This document shows positions 43,034 to 51,364 of a DNA stretch of 64,000 nt, piece after piece. The DNA comes from Kocuria rosea subsp. polaris (GTDB lineage Bacteria; Actinomycetota; Actinomycetes; Actinomycetales; Micrococcaceae). The stretch is from positions 21,303 to 85,302 of the forward strand of contig NZ_LQBK01000004.1 of assembly GCF_001483755.1 (NCBI RefSeq). Direction: 5' to 3'. Under the pieces are notes generated by a model. That model was not told the DNA's origin. It did no database searches and saw only the letters and a program-made list of their open reading frames with translations. Position numbers and translations under genes: made by a program. Position 1 is the first letter of the stretch, and each line of letters begins with the position of its first letter.

Positions 43034-43672
43034 CTACGCGGCCCGTCCGGCGCGGATCGCGGCGTAGAGCCGCGCGGGGATCAGCCCGGCCCGGTGGGCG
43101 CGCTCGACCGCGGCGAAGCCCTCCTCGGTCTCCTCGTACGGGAAGTGGAGGAGGTCCGCCGCGAGCTCCCAGTGGTCGATCATCCCGCCGGCCCACAGCT
43201 GGCAGATCGCCCACGGGGTGTCCGCGGAGAAGGTCGGGACGTCGGGCAGGACGTACTCGCCGGCCGGTACGCGCCAGGCCTCGAGACTGTCCAGGTCCGC
43301 GGCGAGTTCCTCGAGGGTGTCGTAGTGGCCCGCGCGGTCCGGGTCCACGGAGCCGTTGGCGTTGGCCAGCTCGACGTCGTAGCCGCCCTCGGCCGCGGCG
43401 AACACGGTGGTGGGCCCCGGCTCCCCGCCCACGCCGGCGTCCAGGGGCAGCTGGGACGGCAGCCACTCCCAGCCGTCGCCGAGCTGGTCCATCTCCAGGT
43501 CCCGGTAGGCCACCCAGCCGCGGGCGACGAGCAGCTCGTGGGCGTCGTCGTCCCACGTGCCCTGCTCGGCGCCCTCGACGTCGACGGTGCGGGCGCCGGC
43601 GGCGGCGTGGAACTCCCGCCGCTGCTGCTTCTTCTTGGCGGCGGCCTTCTTGCGGGGCTTGCTCTTGGGCAC
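43034..43672 (-). CDS. hypothetical protein with basic N-terminus
   Basis: The 212-aa product starts with a Lys/Arg tract (PKSKPRKKAAAKKKQQRR). The rest is acidic and Trp-rich (GWEWLPSQLPLD, TPWAICQLWAGGMIDHWELAADLLHFPYEETEEGF). I know no family. The basic tail could bind nucleic acid, but nothing else supports that. GTG 43672 is chosen for the CAGGAGG upstream; an ATG at 43762 gives a longer, less likely N-terminus. Confidence 0.65.
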   Translation of the reverse strand: MPKSKPRKKAAAKKKQQRREFHAAAGARTVDVEGAEQGTWDDDAHELLVARGWVAYRDLEMDQLGDGWEWLPSQLPLDAGVGGEPGPTTVFAAAEGGYDVELANANGSVDPDRAGHYDTLEELAADLDSLEAWRVPAGEYVLPDVPTFSADTPWAICQLWAGGMIDHWELAADLLHFPYEETEEGFAAVERAHRAGLIPARLYAAIRAGRAA

Positions 43673-43852
43673 GGGTCCTCCTGACGGGCGGGGACGCACG
43701 CGTGAGCGGTCCCTCGGACCTCCCATGATGGTCCATGCGGCGGGATCCCGGGACGCCGGCACCGTTGGCGTCCCGGCCGGGGCCGACGACGAGGAGCCGG
43801 CGGCCCCGGCACCGCAGGGCTGCAGAGCCCGCCGGCCGGAGCGGGACCGTGC

Positions 43853-43881
43853 TTGTCCCGCTCCCCGCCCGGGAGTAGCTT
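43853..43881 (+). promoter_or_regulatory. promoter of the SnoaL-like gene
   Basis: TTGTCC (43853-43858) and TAGCTT (43876-43881) are separated by 17 bases. The -10 box ends six bases before ATG 43888, and there is no ribosome binding site, which indicates a leaderless mRNA. Confidence 0.65.
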
Positions 43882-43887
43882 GCGGGC

Positions 43888-44232
43888 ATGACCAACGGCA
43901 GCACGGACGTCGTCCGGCGGCTCTTCGCCGCCTACCTCGCGCAGGACGAAGCGGCGGCCCGCGAGCTCGTCGGGGACGGGTTCCGCTTCACCTCCCCGCA
44001 GGACGACCGCATCGACCGGGCGGCGTACTTCGAGCGATGCTTCCCCACGGCGGGCCGGGTCGCCCGGCAGGACCTGCTCCAGGTGGTCGAGGCGCAGCCC
44101 GGACTGGTGTTCGTCCGCTACGAGTACGAGCTCAGGACCGGCGGGATCTTCGAGAACATGGAGGCGATCACCGTGCGGGACGGGCGCGTGCTGGAGGCCC
44201 GGGTCTATTTCGGCGGGCCGCCGCGACCGTAG
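43888..44232 (+). CDS. SnoaL/NTF2-like protein
   Basis: The 114-aa product has a single NTF2-like cone domain (VVRRLFAAYLAQDEAAARELVGDGFRFTSPQDDRIDRAAYFERCFP, FVRYEYELRTGGIFENMEAITVRDGRVLEARVYFG). The fold hosts small enzymes and ligand-binding proteins; the pocket residues do not point to a substrate. The leaderless start at 43888 is set by the promoter spacing. The YCII-domain gene follows 35 bases downstream. Confidence 0.8.
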   Translation: MTNGSTDVVRRLFAAYLAQDEAAARELVGDGFRFTSPQDDRIDRAAYFERCFPTAGRVARQDLLQVVEAQPGLVFVRYEYELRTGGIFENMEAITVRDGRVLEARVYFGGPPRP

Positions 44233-44267
44233 ACTCCGAGGACCATCCGACGCCCAGGAGGCTCGCC

Positions 44268-44630
44268 ATGAAGCACTACCTGCTCAGCATCGAACAGCCC
44301 GACGGCGGGCCGGCGGCCCCGGAGGTCCTCGAACCCGTGATGCGGGACGTCGCGGCCTTCAACGAGGAGCTCAGGGCGGCCGGGGCGTGGGTCTTCGCCG
44401 GGGGCCTGGACCGGGCGGAGGCGTCCGTCGTCGTGCGCTTCCACGGGGACGACGTGGTGACCACGGACGGCCCGTACGAGCGGGAGGACGAGCACGCCGG
44501 GGGCATCTGCATCGTGGCCGCGCCCGACTACGACGCCGCCATCGAGTGGGGGCGGAAACTGGCGCGGGCGACCACCCTCCCCGTGGAGGTGCGCGAGTTC
44601 CAGGGCGAGCCGGCGGAGCACCTGGCGTAG
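44268..44630 (+). CDS. YCII-related (DGPF) domain protein
   Basis: The 120-aa product contains MKHYLLSIEQPDG, GAWVFAGGLDRAEASVVV, TTDGPYEREDEHAGGICIVAAPDYDAAIEWGRKLA and VEVREF, the YCII/DGPF pattern. Such proteins are often encoded next to ECF sigma factors; none is adjacent here. CAGGAGG stands before ATG 44268. Its role is unknown. Together with the SnoaL-like gene it probably forms a two-gene unit. Confidence 0.85.
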   Translation: MKHYLLSIEQPDGGPAAPEVLEPVMRDVAAFNEELRAAGAWVFAGGLDRAEASVVVRFHGDDVVTTDGPYEREDEHAGGICIVAAPDYDAAIEWGRKLARATTLPVEVREFQGEPAEHLA

Positions 44631-44806
44631 CCTCCGCCCGCGGTCCCGGTGTCCGGCGTGTCCTGTCCGTGGGGTGCGACCCGACTCCGTGAAGCACAGC
44701 AGCGGATGACCCGGAAGCTCCTCCCAGTGCTGCTCGGCTTCGTCGAGTGCTTGCTGTGGATGATGCTGGACCCGATGCTGGCCGGTGCCGCCCCGGACGC
44801 GGCGGC

Positions 44807-45700
44807 TCACCGGCCGATCTGCTCGGCCTGCGCCTCCCAGGCGGCGTGGGCGTCCCGCGGCCGGGCCGGCCGGCGGGTCTCCCGCAGGGCCCGGAGCGCG
44901 GCGTTGCGCTCGCGCGCCAGGCAGTCCGCGGCCGCGCGGGCGGCCGCGTCCTCGCGGACCTGGGCGCGGACGGCGGTGATGGTGCCCATGATGGTCTCGA
45001 CGGCCTGCGACCCGCCCGCCAGGTACGCGGCCCGGACCGCGCGGTCCGGGTGGTAGAGGTACTGCTCGTCGGTCTGGCCGCGGTGGGTGTCGAACTCCTC
45101 GTCGGTGAGCTCCGAGATCATGGCGGCGACCCGGTCCAGGCGCGCCTCGAGCTCCCCGTGCAGGGGCGTCCGGGCGGACGCGTCCCGGACGCACCACAGC
45201 GCCTGGCCGTGCCGCCGGAGCCGCGTCGCGTCCCAGTCCGCGTGCGGGACCTCGGCCAGCCGGGCGGCGACGAAGGACGCGTCCCCGCGCCGCTGCTGCG
45301 GCGGGAGGGTGCCGAGCTGCCACCGGATCCAGGCCGTGCGCATGTCCTCCACGGCGCTCCGCCGGGCCTGCTCGGCGGTCTTCGCGACCGACTTTCCGCT
45401 GCTCCTCCGAGGGCTCTTCCTCGGGTTCCTCGCAGCGGTCCGGCCGGCCGGCCGCGCACCGGGGCCCGCACCGGACCGTGCGGGGCTCCGCGGCGTGCCT
45501 CGCAGCCATGCCCGCGCGCGCTCCGCCAGGGAGCGGGCGAGCGCCCGCAGCAGCACGCCGAGCAGCCACAGGGCGGCCGCGGCCAGCAGGAGAAGGATCG
45601 TGCCCAGGTTGACGAGGACGAACGAGACCACGGACAGGACGACCGCCCCGGCGACCAGGAGCGTGATCCCGGAGACGTCCTTGTTCTCGGTGTTCTGCAT
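44807..45700 (-). CDS. membrane protein, hypothetical
   Basis: The 297-aa product has two close membrane helices near the N-terminus (ITLLVAGAVVLSVVSFVLVNLGTILLLLAAAALWLLGVLL). A basic linker (RNPRKSPRRSSGKS) is followed by a ~170-residue cytoplasmic helical domain (MRTAWIRWQLGTLPPQQRRGD, YLYHPDRAVRAAYLAGGSQAVETIMGTI). I do not recognise the family. GGGAGG precedes ATG 45700. The 176 bases downstream, to the YCII gene, hold no gene I can support. Confidence 0.65.
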   Translation of the reverse strand: MQNTENKDVSGITLLVAGAVVLSVVSFVLVNLGTILLLLAAAALWLLGVLLRALARSLAERARAWLRGTPRSPARSGAGPGARPAGRTAARNPRKSPRRSSGKSVAKTAEQARRSAVEDMRTAWIRWQLGTLPPQQRRGDASFVAARLAEVPHADWDATRLRRHGQALWCVRDASARTPLHGELEARLDRVAAMISELTDEEFDTHRGQTDEQYLYHPDRAVRAAYLAGGSQAVETIMGTITAVRAQVREDAAARAAADCLARERNAALRALRETRRPARPRDAHAAWEAQAEQIGR

Positions 45701-45834
45701 GGCGGATCCTCCCGAACCCTGACACCACTGGACATCCACTCTAGCCGCCGGGGCCGGATCTGTGACCGGTCCCACAGGAAACTCCCGGGGTCCCGGAGGG
45801 CCGCGCAGGAGCGGGAGTCCGGGGCCGCCCCCGA

Positions 45835-45840
45835 TATCCT
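45835..45840 (+). promoter_or_regulatory. -10 box for leaderless cueP-like gene
   Basis: TATCCT ends six bases before ATG 45847, where no ribosome binding site exists, which indicates a leaderless transcript. Confidence 0.5.
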
Positions 45841-45846
45841 GGGCCC

Positions 45847-46395
45847 ATGAGATCCGCCGTGCTGTCCGCGTCCGCCGCCGTCCTGCTCCTCGTCTCCGGC
45901 TGTGCCGGCGGCGGCTCCGCGCAGGACGCCCTGCTGCGGGAGCACGGGCTCGAGGGCGCGAGCACCCAGGAGGTGGTCGAGCAGCTCGACCGCACGCACG
46001 AGGACCGCGCCGCCGGACTCGCCGGCTCGGTGACCTACGACGAGGTGGTCCTCAGCGACGGCAGCACCGAGACGGCCCTGCCCATGCCGGAGGATCGCTT
46101 CTACCTCGCGGTGGCCCCGTGGATCACCACCACGCACGAGTGCTTCTCCCACAGCCTCTCCGGGTGCCAGGGCGAGCTCGTGGGCGAGGACTTCGACGTG
46201 CGGATCACCGACGACTCCGGGGCCGTGCTCGTGGACGAGACCGTGACCAGCTACGAGAACGGGTTCGTGGGCTTCTGGCTGCCCAAGGACATCACCGGCA
46301 CGCTGGAGATCGGCTCGGAGCGGGGCACGGCGGTGGAGGAGTTCGCGACCTCCCCCGACAGCCCCACGTGTCTCACGACCGTGCGGCTCGCCTGA
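45847..46395 (+). CDS. CueP-family metal-binding lipoprotein
   Basis: The 182-aa product has a lipobox (LLLVSGC) and a domain with HECFSHSLSGCQGELVGEDFDVRI and a late Cys in PTCLTTVRL. The CxxHxxxxCQGE pattern is that of CueP, the copper-binding envelope protein of enterobacteria. It would sit on the outer membrane face and bind Cu, a role consistent with copper defence. No copper regulator or ATPase is adjacent. The hydrolase gene follows 25 bases later. Confidence 0.72.
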   Translation: MRSAVLSASAAVLLLVSGCAGGGSAQDALLREHGLEGASTQEVVEQLDRTHEDRAAGLAGSVTYDEVVLSDGSTETALPMPEDRFYLAVAPWITTTHECFSHSLSGCQGELVGEDFDVRITDDSGAVLVDETVTSYENGFVGFWLPKDITGTLEIGSERGTAVEEFATSPDSPTCLTTVRLA

Positions 46396-46420
46396 GCCCG
46401 CCCCGAGGGAAGGAGAGCGG

Positions 46421-47347
46421 ATGAGCATCAGCATGGCCGTGACGTCCCGGGCCGTCCGCCTGCGCACGCGCCTGCAGCCGTGGACCCCGGTGGAGCAGCT
46501 GCACGGACGCCGGTATCCGGAGCCGGCCAGGGTCCCGGCCGGCCTGCGGCGCTCGCACGCCGTGGAGCGCACCGAGGTGGCCGGGCGCCCGCTGCTGCGG
46601 CTGACCCCGCGCGCCGGGGCGGACGGGTCCCACCTGATCTACCTGCACGGCGGGGCGTTCGTGAACCCGCTGCTGCCGGCGCACTGGTGGATCGTCCGCG
46701 AGCTCGTGCAGGACACCGGGACCACGGTCACGGTCCCGCTCTACCGGCTGGCCCCGGAGGGCCACGTGGACGAGGGCTACGACTTCCTCGCCGCCGCCTG
46801 GGCCGATCTCGTGGCCCGGCCCGGCACGGATCGGGTCGTGGTGGCAGGGGACTCCGCGGGCGGGTGCCTGGCGATCGGGCTGGCCATGCGCCTGCGGGAC
46901 GCCGGGCAGCGGCTGCCCGACCACGTGGTGGGCTTCTCCCCGGCGGTGGACGTCTCCGCCACACATCCGGCCGTGCGGGAGATCGACCCGCACGACCCCA
47001 TGCTGAGCACCGACCAGGTGGTCCCCATGGCGGCGGCCTGGGCGCGCGACCGCGAGCTCACGGACCCGCTGGTCAGCCCGCTCTACGGGGACGTGGCCGG
47101 GCTGCCGCCGGTGCACGTGGTGCAGGGCGGCCAGGACATCCTCGCCGCCGACGCCCTGGCCTTCGCCCGGGACCTGGCCCGGGCGGGCAACGCCGGGAAG
47201 CTGCTCTACGAGCCCGGCGCCTTCCACGTCTACGTGGGGGCCTGGTGGACCCCGGAGGCCCGGCGGGCGGTCCGGCACGTGCGCTCCCTGCTCCGGGTGC
47301 CGTCCCCGGCGGTGGACCGACCGGGGACGGGCCCGTCCCGGGCCTGA
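46421..47347 (+). CDS. alpha/beta hydrolase (HSL family esterase)
   Basis: The 308-aa product carries the hormone-sensitive-lipase markers: YLHGGAFV (oxyanion hole), VVAGDSAGGCLA (nucleophile Ser), VVQGGQDIL (Asp) and GAFHVYVG (His). It probably hydrolyses short-chain esters. There is no signal peptide. GGAAGGAG precedes ATG 46421. It may be read with the CueP-like gene but shows no functional tie. Confidence 0.88.
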   Translation: MSISMAVTSRAVRLRTRLQPWTPVEQLHGRRYPEPARVPAGLRRSHAVERTEVAGRPLLRLTPRAGADGSHLIYLHGGAFVNPLLPAHWWIVRELVQDTGTTVTVPLYRLAPEGHVDEGYDFLAAAWADLVARPGTDRVVVAGDSAGGCLAIGLAMRLRDAGQRLPDHVVGFSPAVDVSATHPAVREIDPHDPMLSTDQVVPMAAAWARDRELTDPLVSPLYGDVAGLPPVHVVQGGQDILAADALAFARDLARAGNAGKLLYEPGAFHVYVGAWWTPEARRAVRHVRSLLRVPSPAVDRPGTGPSRA

Positions 47348-47459
47348 GAATTCCGCCCCGGCGAGGCAGCGGGAAGACGGTGGTGAGGCATCATGGAAGC
47401 CTGTGCTTCCCGGGTGCGGTGGAAACCCATCCGGTGCCGTGGCGAGGAGAGGATCCCCC

Positions 47460-48179
47460 GTGGAATCCGAGGTGTCGTCCATGGAGCTGACCACTGCGAT
47501 CGCCCACGTGCAGCGGATGCTGCTGGACGCCCCGGCGGCCACCGCCGCGGTGGCCCAGCTGGCCGAGGTCGCCCGCGATCTGATCCCGATGGCCACCGGG
47601 GCCGGGGTCACCCTGGTGGACGAGCACGGGCGGCCGAGGACCACCGCGGCCACCGACCCGGCCGTGGAGGCCCTGGACCGCCTCCAGTACGAACTGGGCC
47701 AGGGACCCTGCCTCACGGCGTGGGACACCGTGAGCATGCAACGGGTGGACGACACCGCGGAGGACACCCGGTGGCCGGACTGGGCCAAAGCGGCGGTCGC
47801 CACCGGGCTGGGCTCGGTGCTCAGCACTCCGCTCGTCTTCCGCGGGCAGGAGGTCGGGGCGATCAAGGTGTACGCCTCCGGCCCCCACGCGTTCACCGAG
47901 CACGAGGAGCACCTGCTGGACCTGCTCGCCGGAGCCGCGGCCACGCTGCTCGGGGCGGCCCAGGAGCCGGGCGAGATCCACCGGCTGTCGACCTCGCTGA
48001 CGTCCGCGCTGGCCGACCGGCAGGTGATCCTCATTGCGGTGGGGATCCTCATGGAACGCCACCAGATCGACCGGGAGGCGGCGCACCGGCTCCTGCTCGC
48101 GGAGACCCGCCGGCGGAAGATGCCCGTCATCGTCCTCGCCGCGTGCGTGGCGGGCCACGCCGACGACCCGCGGCTGTAG
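47460..48179 (+). CDS. GAF and ANTAR domain antiterminator-type regulator
   Basis: The 239-aa product has an N-terminal GAF sensor (AGVTLVDEHGRPRTTAATDPAVEALDRLQYELGQGPCLTAW, LSTPLVFRGQEVGAIKVYA). A C-terminal ANTAR RNA-binding domain follows (SALADRQVILIAVGILMERHQIDREAAHRLLLAETRRRKMP). ANTAR proteins bind paired hairpins in mRNA to prevent termination. Orphan GAF-ANTAR proteins are common in actinobacteria. GTG 47460 is preferred because GAGGAGAGG precedes it. The target is not evident in this window. Confidence 0.9.
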   Translation: MESEVSSMELTTAIAHVQRMLLDAPAATAAVAQLAEVARDLIPMATGAGVTLVDEHGRPRTTAATDPAVEALDRLQYELGQGPCLTAWDTVSMQRVDDTAEDTRWPDWAKAAVATGLGSVLSTPLVFRGQEVGAIKVYASGPHAFTEHEEHLLDLLAGAAATLLGAAQEPGEIHRLSTSLTSALADRQVILIAVGILMERHQIDREAAHRLLLAETRRRKMPVIVLAACVAGHADDPRL

Positions 48180-48339
48180 AGGGTGCCAGTGGTGGACGAG
48201 GTGACGGTCACCAGGGCGCCGGCGTGCGGCCGGTGCCGGAGCGCGGCTCCGATCCCTTCCCGCAGCCGGCACCCCGCCGGCGCCCCGCCGGTGCCCGGGC
48301 CGCGGCCGGAATAGTCCGGGGCCGTCACCCGTTCCGCAA

Positions 48340-48358
48340 TTGGTGATACATCAACCAA
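48340..48358 (+). promoter_or_regulatory. possible operator before the flavin monooxygenase-like gene
   Basis: TTGGTGAT-AC-ATCAACCAA is an imperfect palindrome (one extra base in the right arm) in the only A/T-rich island upstream of the gene. It directly abuts the ribosome binding site AAGGAGGGG. Confidence 0.4.
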
Positions 48359-48371
48359 GGAGGGGCGTGGC

Positions 48372-49439
48372 ATGCGGGTCGTGGTCATCGGGGCGGGGCA
48401 GGCCGGACTCTCGGCCGCCCACCACCTGCAGCGCCGGGGCCTGGTCCCCGAGGAGGACTTCGTGGTCCTGGACGCCAACCCCGGGCCCGGGGGAGCGTGG
48501 CGGCACCGCTGGCCCTCTCTCACCTTCGGCGGCGCGCACGGGATCCACGACCTGCCCGGGCTGCCCCTCGGGGAGCCGGACCCGACCGAGCCGGCCTCCG
48601 CCGTCGTCGCCCGCTACTACGGCGAGTACGAACGCCGCTTCGGGCTCCCGGTCCACCGCCCCGTCGCGGTGCGCCGGGTCGAGGCGGAGTCCGACGACGG
48701 ACCGCTCGAGGTGGTCACGGACGCCGGCACCTGGCGGACGGACCTGGTGATCAACGGCACCGGCACCTGGGACCGCCCGTACTGGCCGTACTACCCGGGG
48801 CGGGAGTCCTTCCGGGGGCGCCAGCTGCACACCCACGACTTCCGGTCCGCGGAGGAGCTCCGCGGCCGGCACGTGGTGGTCGTGGGCGGCGGCACATCGG
48901 CAGTGCAGTTCCTGCTCCAGCTGGCGGAGGCGGGCGCCACCACCACGTGGGTCACCCGCCGGGCGCCGCGCTTCACGGACCGGGAGTTCGACCCGGACTG
49001 GGGGCGGGACGTCGAGCGCCGGGTCGGCGCGCGGACCCGCGCGGGGCTGCCGCCGGCCAGCGTGGTCTCGGCCACCGGCCTGCCCCTGACCCCGCAGTAC
49101 CGGGCGGGGATCGACGCGGGGATCCTCGTCTCCGCGGGACCGTTGCGGGCGGTGACGCCCGAGGGCGTCCTGCTCGCCGACGGCCGTGCGGTCCGGGCGG
49201 ACGCGATCCTGTGGGCCACCGGGTTCCGCCCCGCCCTCGACCACCTGTCCCCCCTGGGGCTGCGCGAACCGGGCGGCGGCATCCGCACGGACGGGGTGCG
49301 GGTGCTCCGGGAGCCGCGGGTGCTGCTGGTCGGCTACGGCGCCTCGGCCTCGACCCTCGGCGCCACGCGCGCGGGACGGGCGGCCGCCCGCGAGGCGGTG
49401 CGGCTGCTGTCCACGGCTCCGGCCGGGGCCGTAGGCTGA
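48372..49439 (+). CDS. FAD-dependent oxidoreductase, flavin monooxygenase-like
   Basis: The 355-aa product begins MRVVVIGAGQAGLSAAHHLQRRG (FAD GxGxxG). It has a second dinucleotide motif, VVVVGGGTSAVQFLLQLAEAG (~170), and ILWATGFRPALDHL near the C-terminus (the ATGF motif of flavin monooxygenases). It probably uses NAD(P)H and O2 on a small lipophilic substrate. AAGGAGGGG precedes the ATG. The substrate is unknown. Confidence 0.87.
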   Translation: MRVVVIGAGQAGLSAAHHLQRRGLVPEEDFVVLDANPGPGGAWRHRWPSLTFGGAHGIHDLPGLPLGEPDPTEPASAVVARYYGEYERRFGLPVHRPVAVRRVEAESDDGPLEVVTDAGTWRTDLVINGTGTWDRPYWPYYPGRESFRGRQLHTHDFRSAEELRGRHVVVVGGGTSAVQFLLQLAEAGATTTWVTRRAPRFTDREFDPDWGRDVERRVGARTRAGLPPASVVSATGLPLTPQYRAGIDAGILVSAGPLRAVTPEGVLLADGRAVRADAILWATGFRPALDHLSPLGLREPGGGIRTDGVRVLREPRVLLVGYGASASTLGATRAGRAAAREAVRLLSTAPAGAVG

Positions 49440-49471
49440 GGGCACCAGCCCTCCCGACGAAGGAGCCCCCA

Positions 49472-49612
49472 GTGAGCGAGCAGCCGACCTCCGGCCCGGA
49501 TCCCATCGAGGACGCGGCCTCCAACGACGACGCCGACATGTCCACCGAGATGACCCCAGTGCCGCACGAGCACGGGGACGCCAAGAACGAGGAGTCCGAC
49601 CAGCAGGACTGA
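49472..49612 (+). CDS. small acidic protein, hypothetical
   Basis: The 46-aa product is rich in Asp, Glu, Pro and Ser with no hydrophobic part (DPIEDAASNDDADMSTEMTP, ending EESDQQD). It starts at GTG 49472 with GAAGGAG seven bases upstream, 32 bases after the monooxygenase-like gene, and is followed by a terminator. This supports a real, probably co-transcribed small gene of unknown function. Confidence 0.6.
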   Translation: MSEQPTSGPDPIEDAASNDDADMSTEMTPVPHEHGDAKNEESDQQD

Positions 49613-49667
49613 GCCCGTTCCGGGCCCCGCGGTTCGAGGCGGGCCCCCGGTCACGGTGGAGCACGGA

Positions 49668-49699
49668 CGAGCCCCGGCGCAGCGGTGCGCCGGGGCTCG
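49668..49699 (+). terminator. terminator after the small acidic gene
   Basis: CGAGCCCCGGCGCA (49668-49681) pairs with TGCGCCGGGGCTCG (49686-49699), a perfect 14-bp stem with a GCGG loop. Confidence 0.88.
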
Positions 49700-49814
49700 C
49701 GCATGGGTGCCGGGCGTTCCGTTCCCGTCCCGCCCGCGACGTGACGCGCGCTCGGGACGCCGGATCCCTGCTGCCGGCACGGGGAAGTGCGGGTGGTCGG
49801 ACCGATATGCGCGG

Positions 49815-49828
49815 TGGGAGCGGTTCCA
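49815..49828. promoter_or_regulatory. CebR-type operator, upstream copy
   Basis: TGGGAGCGGTTCCA differs at two positions from the CebR consensus TGGGAGCGCTCCCA. It lies 131 bases upstream of the second operator, far enough for a repression loop. Confidence 0.7.
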
Positions 49829-49905
49829 TATGCAGACCGTGCGGAACGGCCCTGCCAGAGCTTCTCCCTCTATCAATATCTATCGTCATAGGTCAATTCT
49901 CGTGC

Positions 49906-49934
49906 TTGACAATGTGGTGCACCTCACGCACAGT
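49906..49934 (+). promoter_or_regulatory. promoter of the cellobiose operon
   Basis: TTGACA (49906-49911) is a perfect -35. CACAGT, 17 bases later (49929-49934), is the best-placed though weak -10. The region upstream (CTATCAATATCTATCGTCATAGG) is the most A/T-rich in the neighbourhood. The operator begins 11 bases downstream of the -10. Confidence 0.6.
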
Positions 49935-49945
49935 AGGCACACGGG

Positions 49946-49959
49946 TGAGAGCGCTCCCA
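49946..49959. promoter_or_regulatory. CebR-type operator at the transcription start
   Basis: TGAGAGCGCTCCCA matches the CebR consensus TGGGAGCGCTCCCA at 13 of 14 positions. It covers the expected transcription start, so the LacI-type repressor encoded at the operon's end would block initiation. Confidence 0.82.
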
Positions 49960-50065
49960 CACAGTGGGCGCCGCTGTCGACCGGCACGTGCGGGGCCGCG
50001 GGAAGCAGCCTGTGCGCCGTCCGGTGCCGGCAGGACCCGTCCCGTTGACGATGAAGGAGTCACCT

Positions 50066-51361
50066 GTGCGCACCAGAGCACGCACCACCGCCCTCTCGGC
50101 CGCAGCGGCCTGCCTGACCCTGACGCTGACCGGCTGTGGTGCCGGGGCCGCCTCCGAGGACGCCGGGGTGGACGGCGAGACCGGCACCGAGGACGTGACC
50201 CTCACGGTCGCCACGTTCAACGAGTTCGGCTACGAGGAGCTCTTCGAGGAGTACGAGGCCGAGAACCCGAACGTGACCATCGAGCACAAGAAGGCCGCGA
50301 CCTCCAACGAGGCCCGCGACAACCTCACCACCCGCCTGGCCGCGGGCTCGGGCCTGTCCGACATCGAGGCCATCGAGGTGGACTGGCTGCCCGAGCTGAT
50401 GGAGTACCCGGACCAGTTCGCCGACCTGACGGACCCCGAGGTCGAGGGACGCTGGCTGGACTGGAAGACCGAGGCCGCCACCACGACCGACGGCCGGCTG
50501 ATCGGCTACGGCACCGACTCCGGCCCGGAGGCGGTCTGCTACCGCGCGGACCTCTTCGAGGAGGCGGGCCTGCCGAGCGACCGCGAGGAGGTCGCCGAAC
50601 TGCTCACCGGGGACTGGGAGAACTACTTCTCGGTGGGCCGGGACTTCGTGGCCCAGAACGAGGACGTGGCCTGGTACGACTCCGCCGGGGCCACCTACCA
50701 GGGCATGATCAACCAGGTCCAAAACGCCTACGAGGAGGAGGACGGCACGGTCATCGCGGCCGAGAACCCCGAGGTGAAGGCCGTCTACGAGCAGGTCCTG
50801 GAGGCCTCCACCGAGGACGACCTCTCGGCGCACCTGGGCCAGTGGAGCGACGACTGGGCCGCCGGCTTCCAGTCCGACGCCTTCGCAACCATGCTGTGCC
50901 CGGGCTGGATGCTCGGCATCATCGAGGGCAACGCCGCCGGCGTCGAGGGCTGGGACATCGCCAACGTCTTCCCCGGCGGCGGGGGCAACTGGGGCGGGTC
51001 CTACCTGACGGTGCCCACCCAGGGGGAGCACCAGGCCGAGGCGAAGAAGCTGGCCGACTGGCTGACCGCCCCGGAGCAGCAGGTGCAGGCCTTCACCGCG
51101 AAGGGCAACTTCCCGAGCCAGGTCGAGGCGCTGGAGAGCGAGGAGCTGCTGAGCCAGACGAACCCGTTCTTCCGCGACGCGCCCTCGGGGGAGATCTTCG
51201 CCGAGCGCGCCCAGGCCGTGGAGGTCACCCCGTTCAAGGGGCCGAAGTACTTCCCGATCAACGACGCCATGCAGCAGGCCCTGACCCGCGTGGACGTGGA
51301 CCGCACCGACGACGCCGCCTCCTCGTGGGACAAGTTCGTCACCGCGGTGAACGCGCTCTGA
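50066..51361 (+). CDS. cebE: cellobiose/cello-oligosaccharide-binding lipoprotein (CebE-like)
   Basis: The 431-aa extracellular solute-binding protein has a lipobox (LTLTGC, Cys ~25) and a family 1 fold (FNEFGYEELFEEYEAENPNVTIEHKK, GSGLSDIEAIEVDWLPELMEY, GWDIANVFPGGGGNWGGSYLTV). It captures the sugar and feeds the CebFG permease. GTG 50066 is chosen over ATG 50051 because AAGGAG ends six bases before it. The ligand assignment rests on the operators, the GH1 gene and the LacI regulator around it. Confidence 0.85.
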   Translation: MRTRARTTALSAAAACLTLTLTGCGAGAASEDAGVDGETGTEDVTLTVATFNEFGYEELFEEYEAENPNVTIEHKKAATSNEARDNLTTRLAAGSGLSDIEAIEVDWLPELMEYPDQFADLTDPEVEGRWLDWKTEAATTTDGRLIGYGTDSGPEAVCYRADLFEEAGLPSDREEVAELLTGDWENYFSVGRDFVAQNEDVAWYDSAGATYQGMINQVQNAYEEEDGTVIAAENPEVKAVYEQVLEASTEDDLSAHLGQWSDDWAAGFQSDAFATMLCPGWMLGIIEGNAAGVEGWDIANVFPGGGGNWGGSYLTVPTQGEHQAEAKKLADWLTAPEQQVQAFTAKGNFPSQVEALESEELLSQTNPFFRDAPSGEIFAERAQAVEVTPFKGPKYFPINDAMQQALTRVDVDRTDDAASSWDKFVTAVNAL

Positions 51362-51364
51362 CCC

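Noticed and set aside
44631-44806. Stretch with lower GC and protein-like reading (DEAEQHWEELPGHPLL) on the minus strand
   Set aside because: It has no start, no ribosome binding site and no recognisable family; it could be a gene remnant, but the evidence is too thin.
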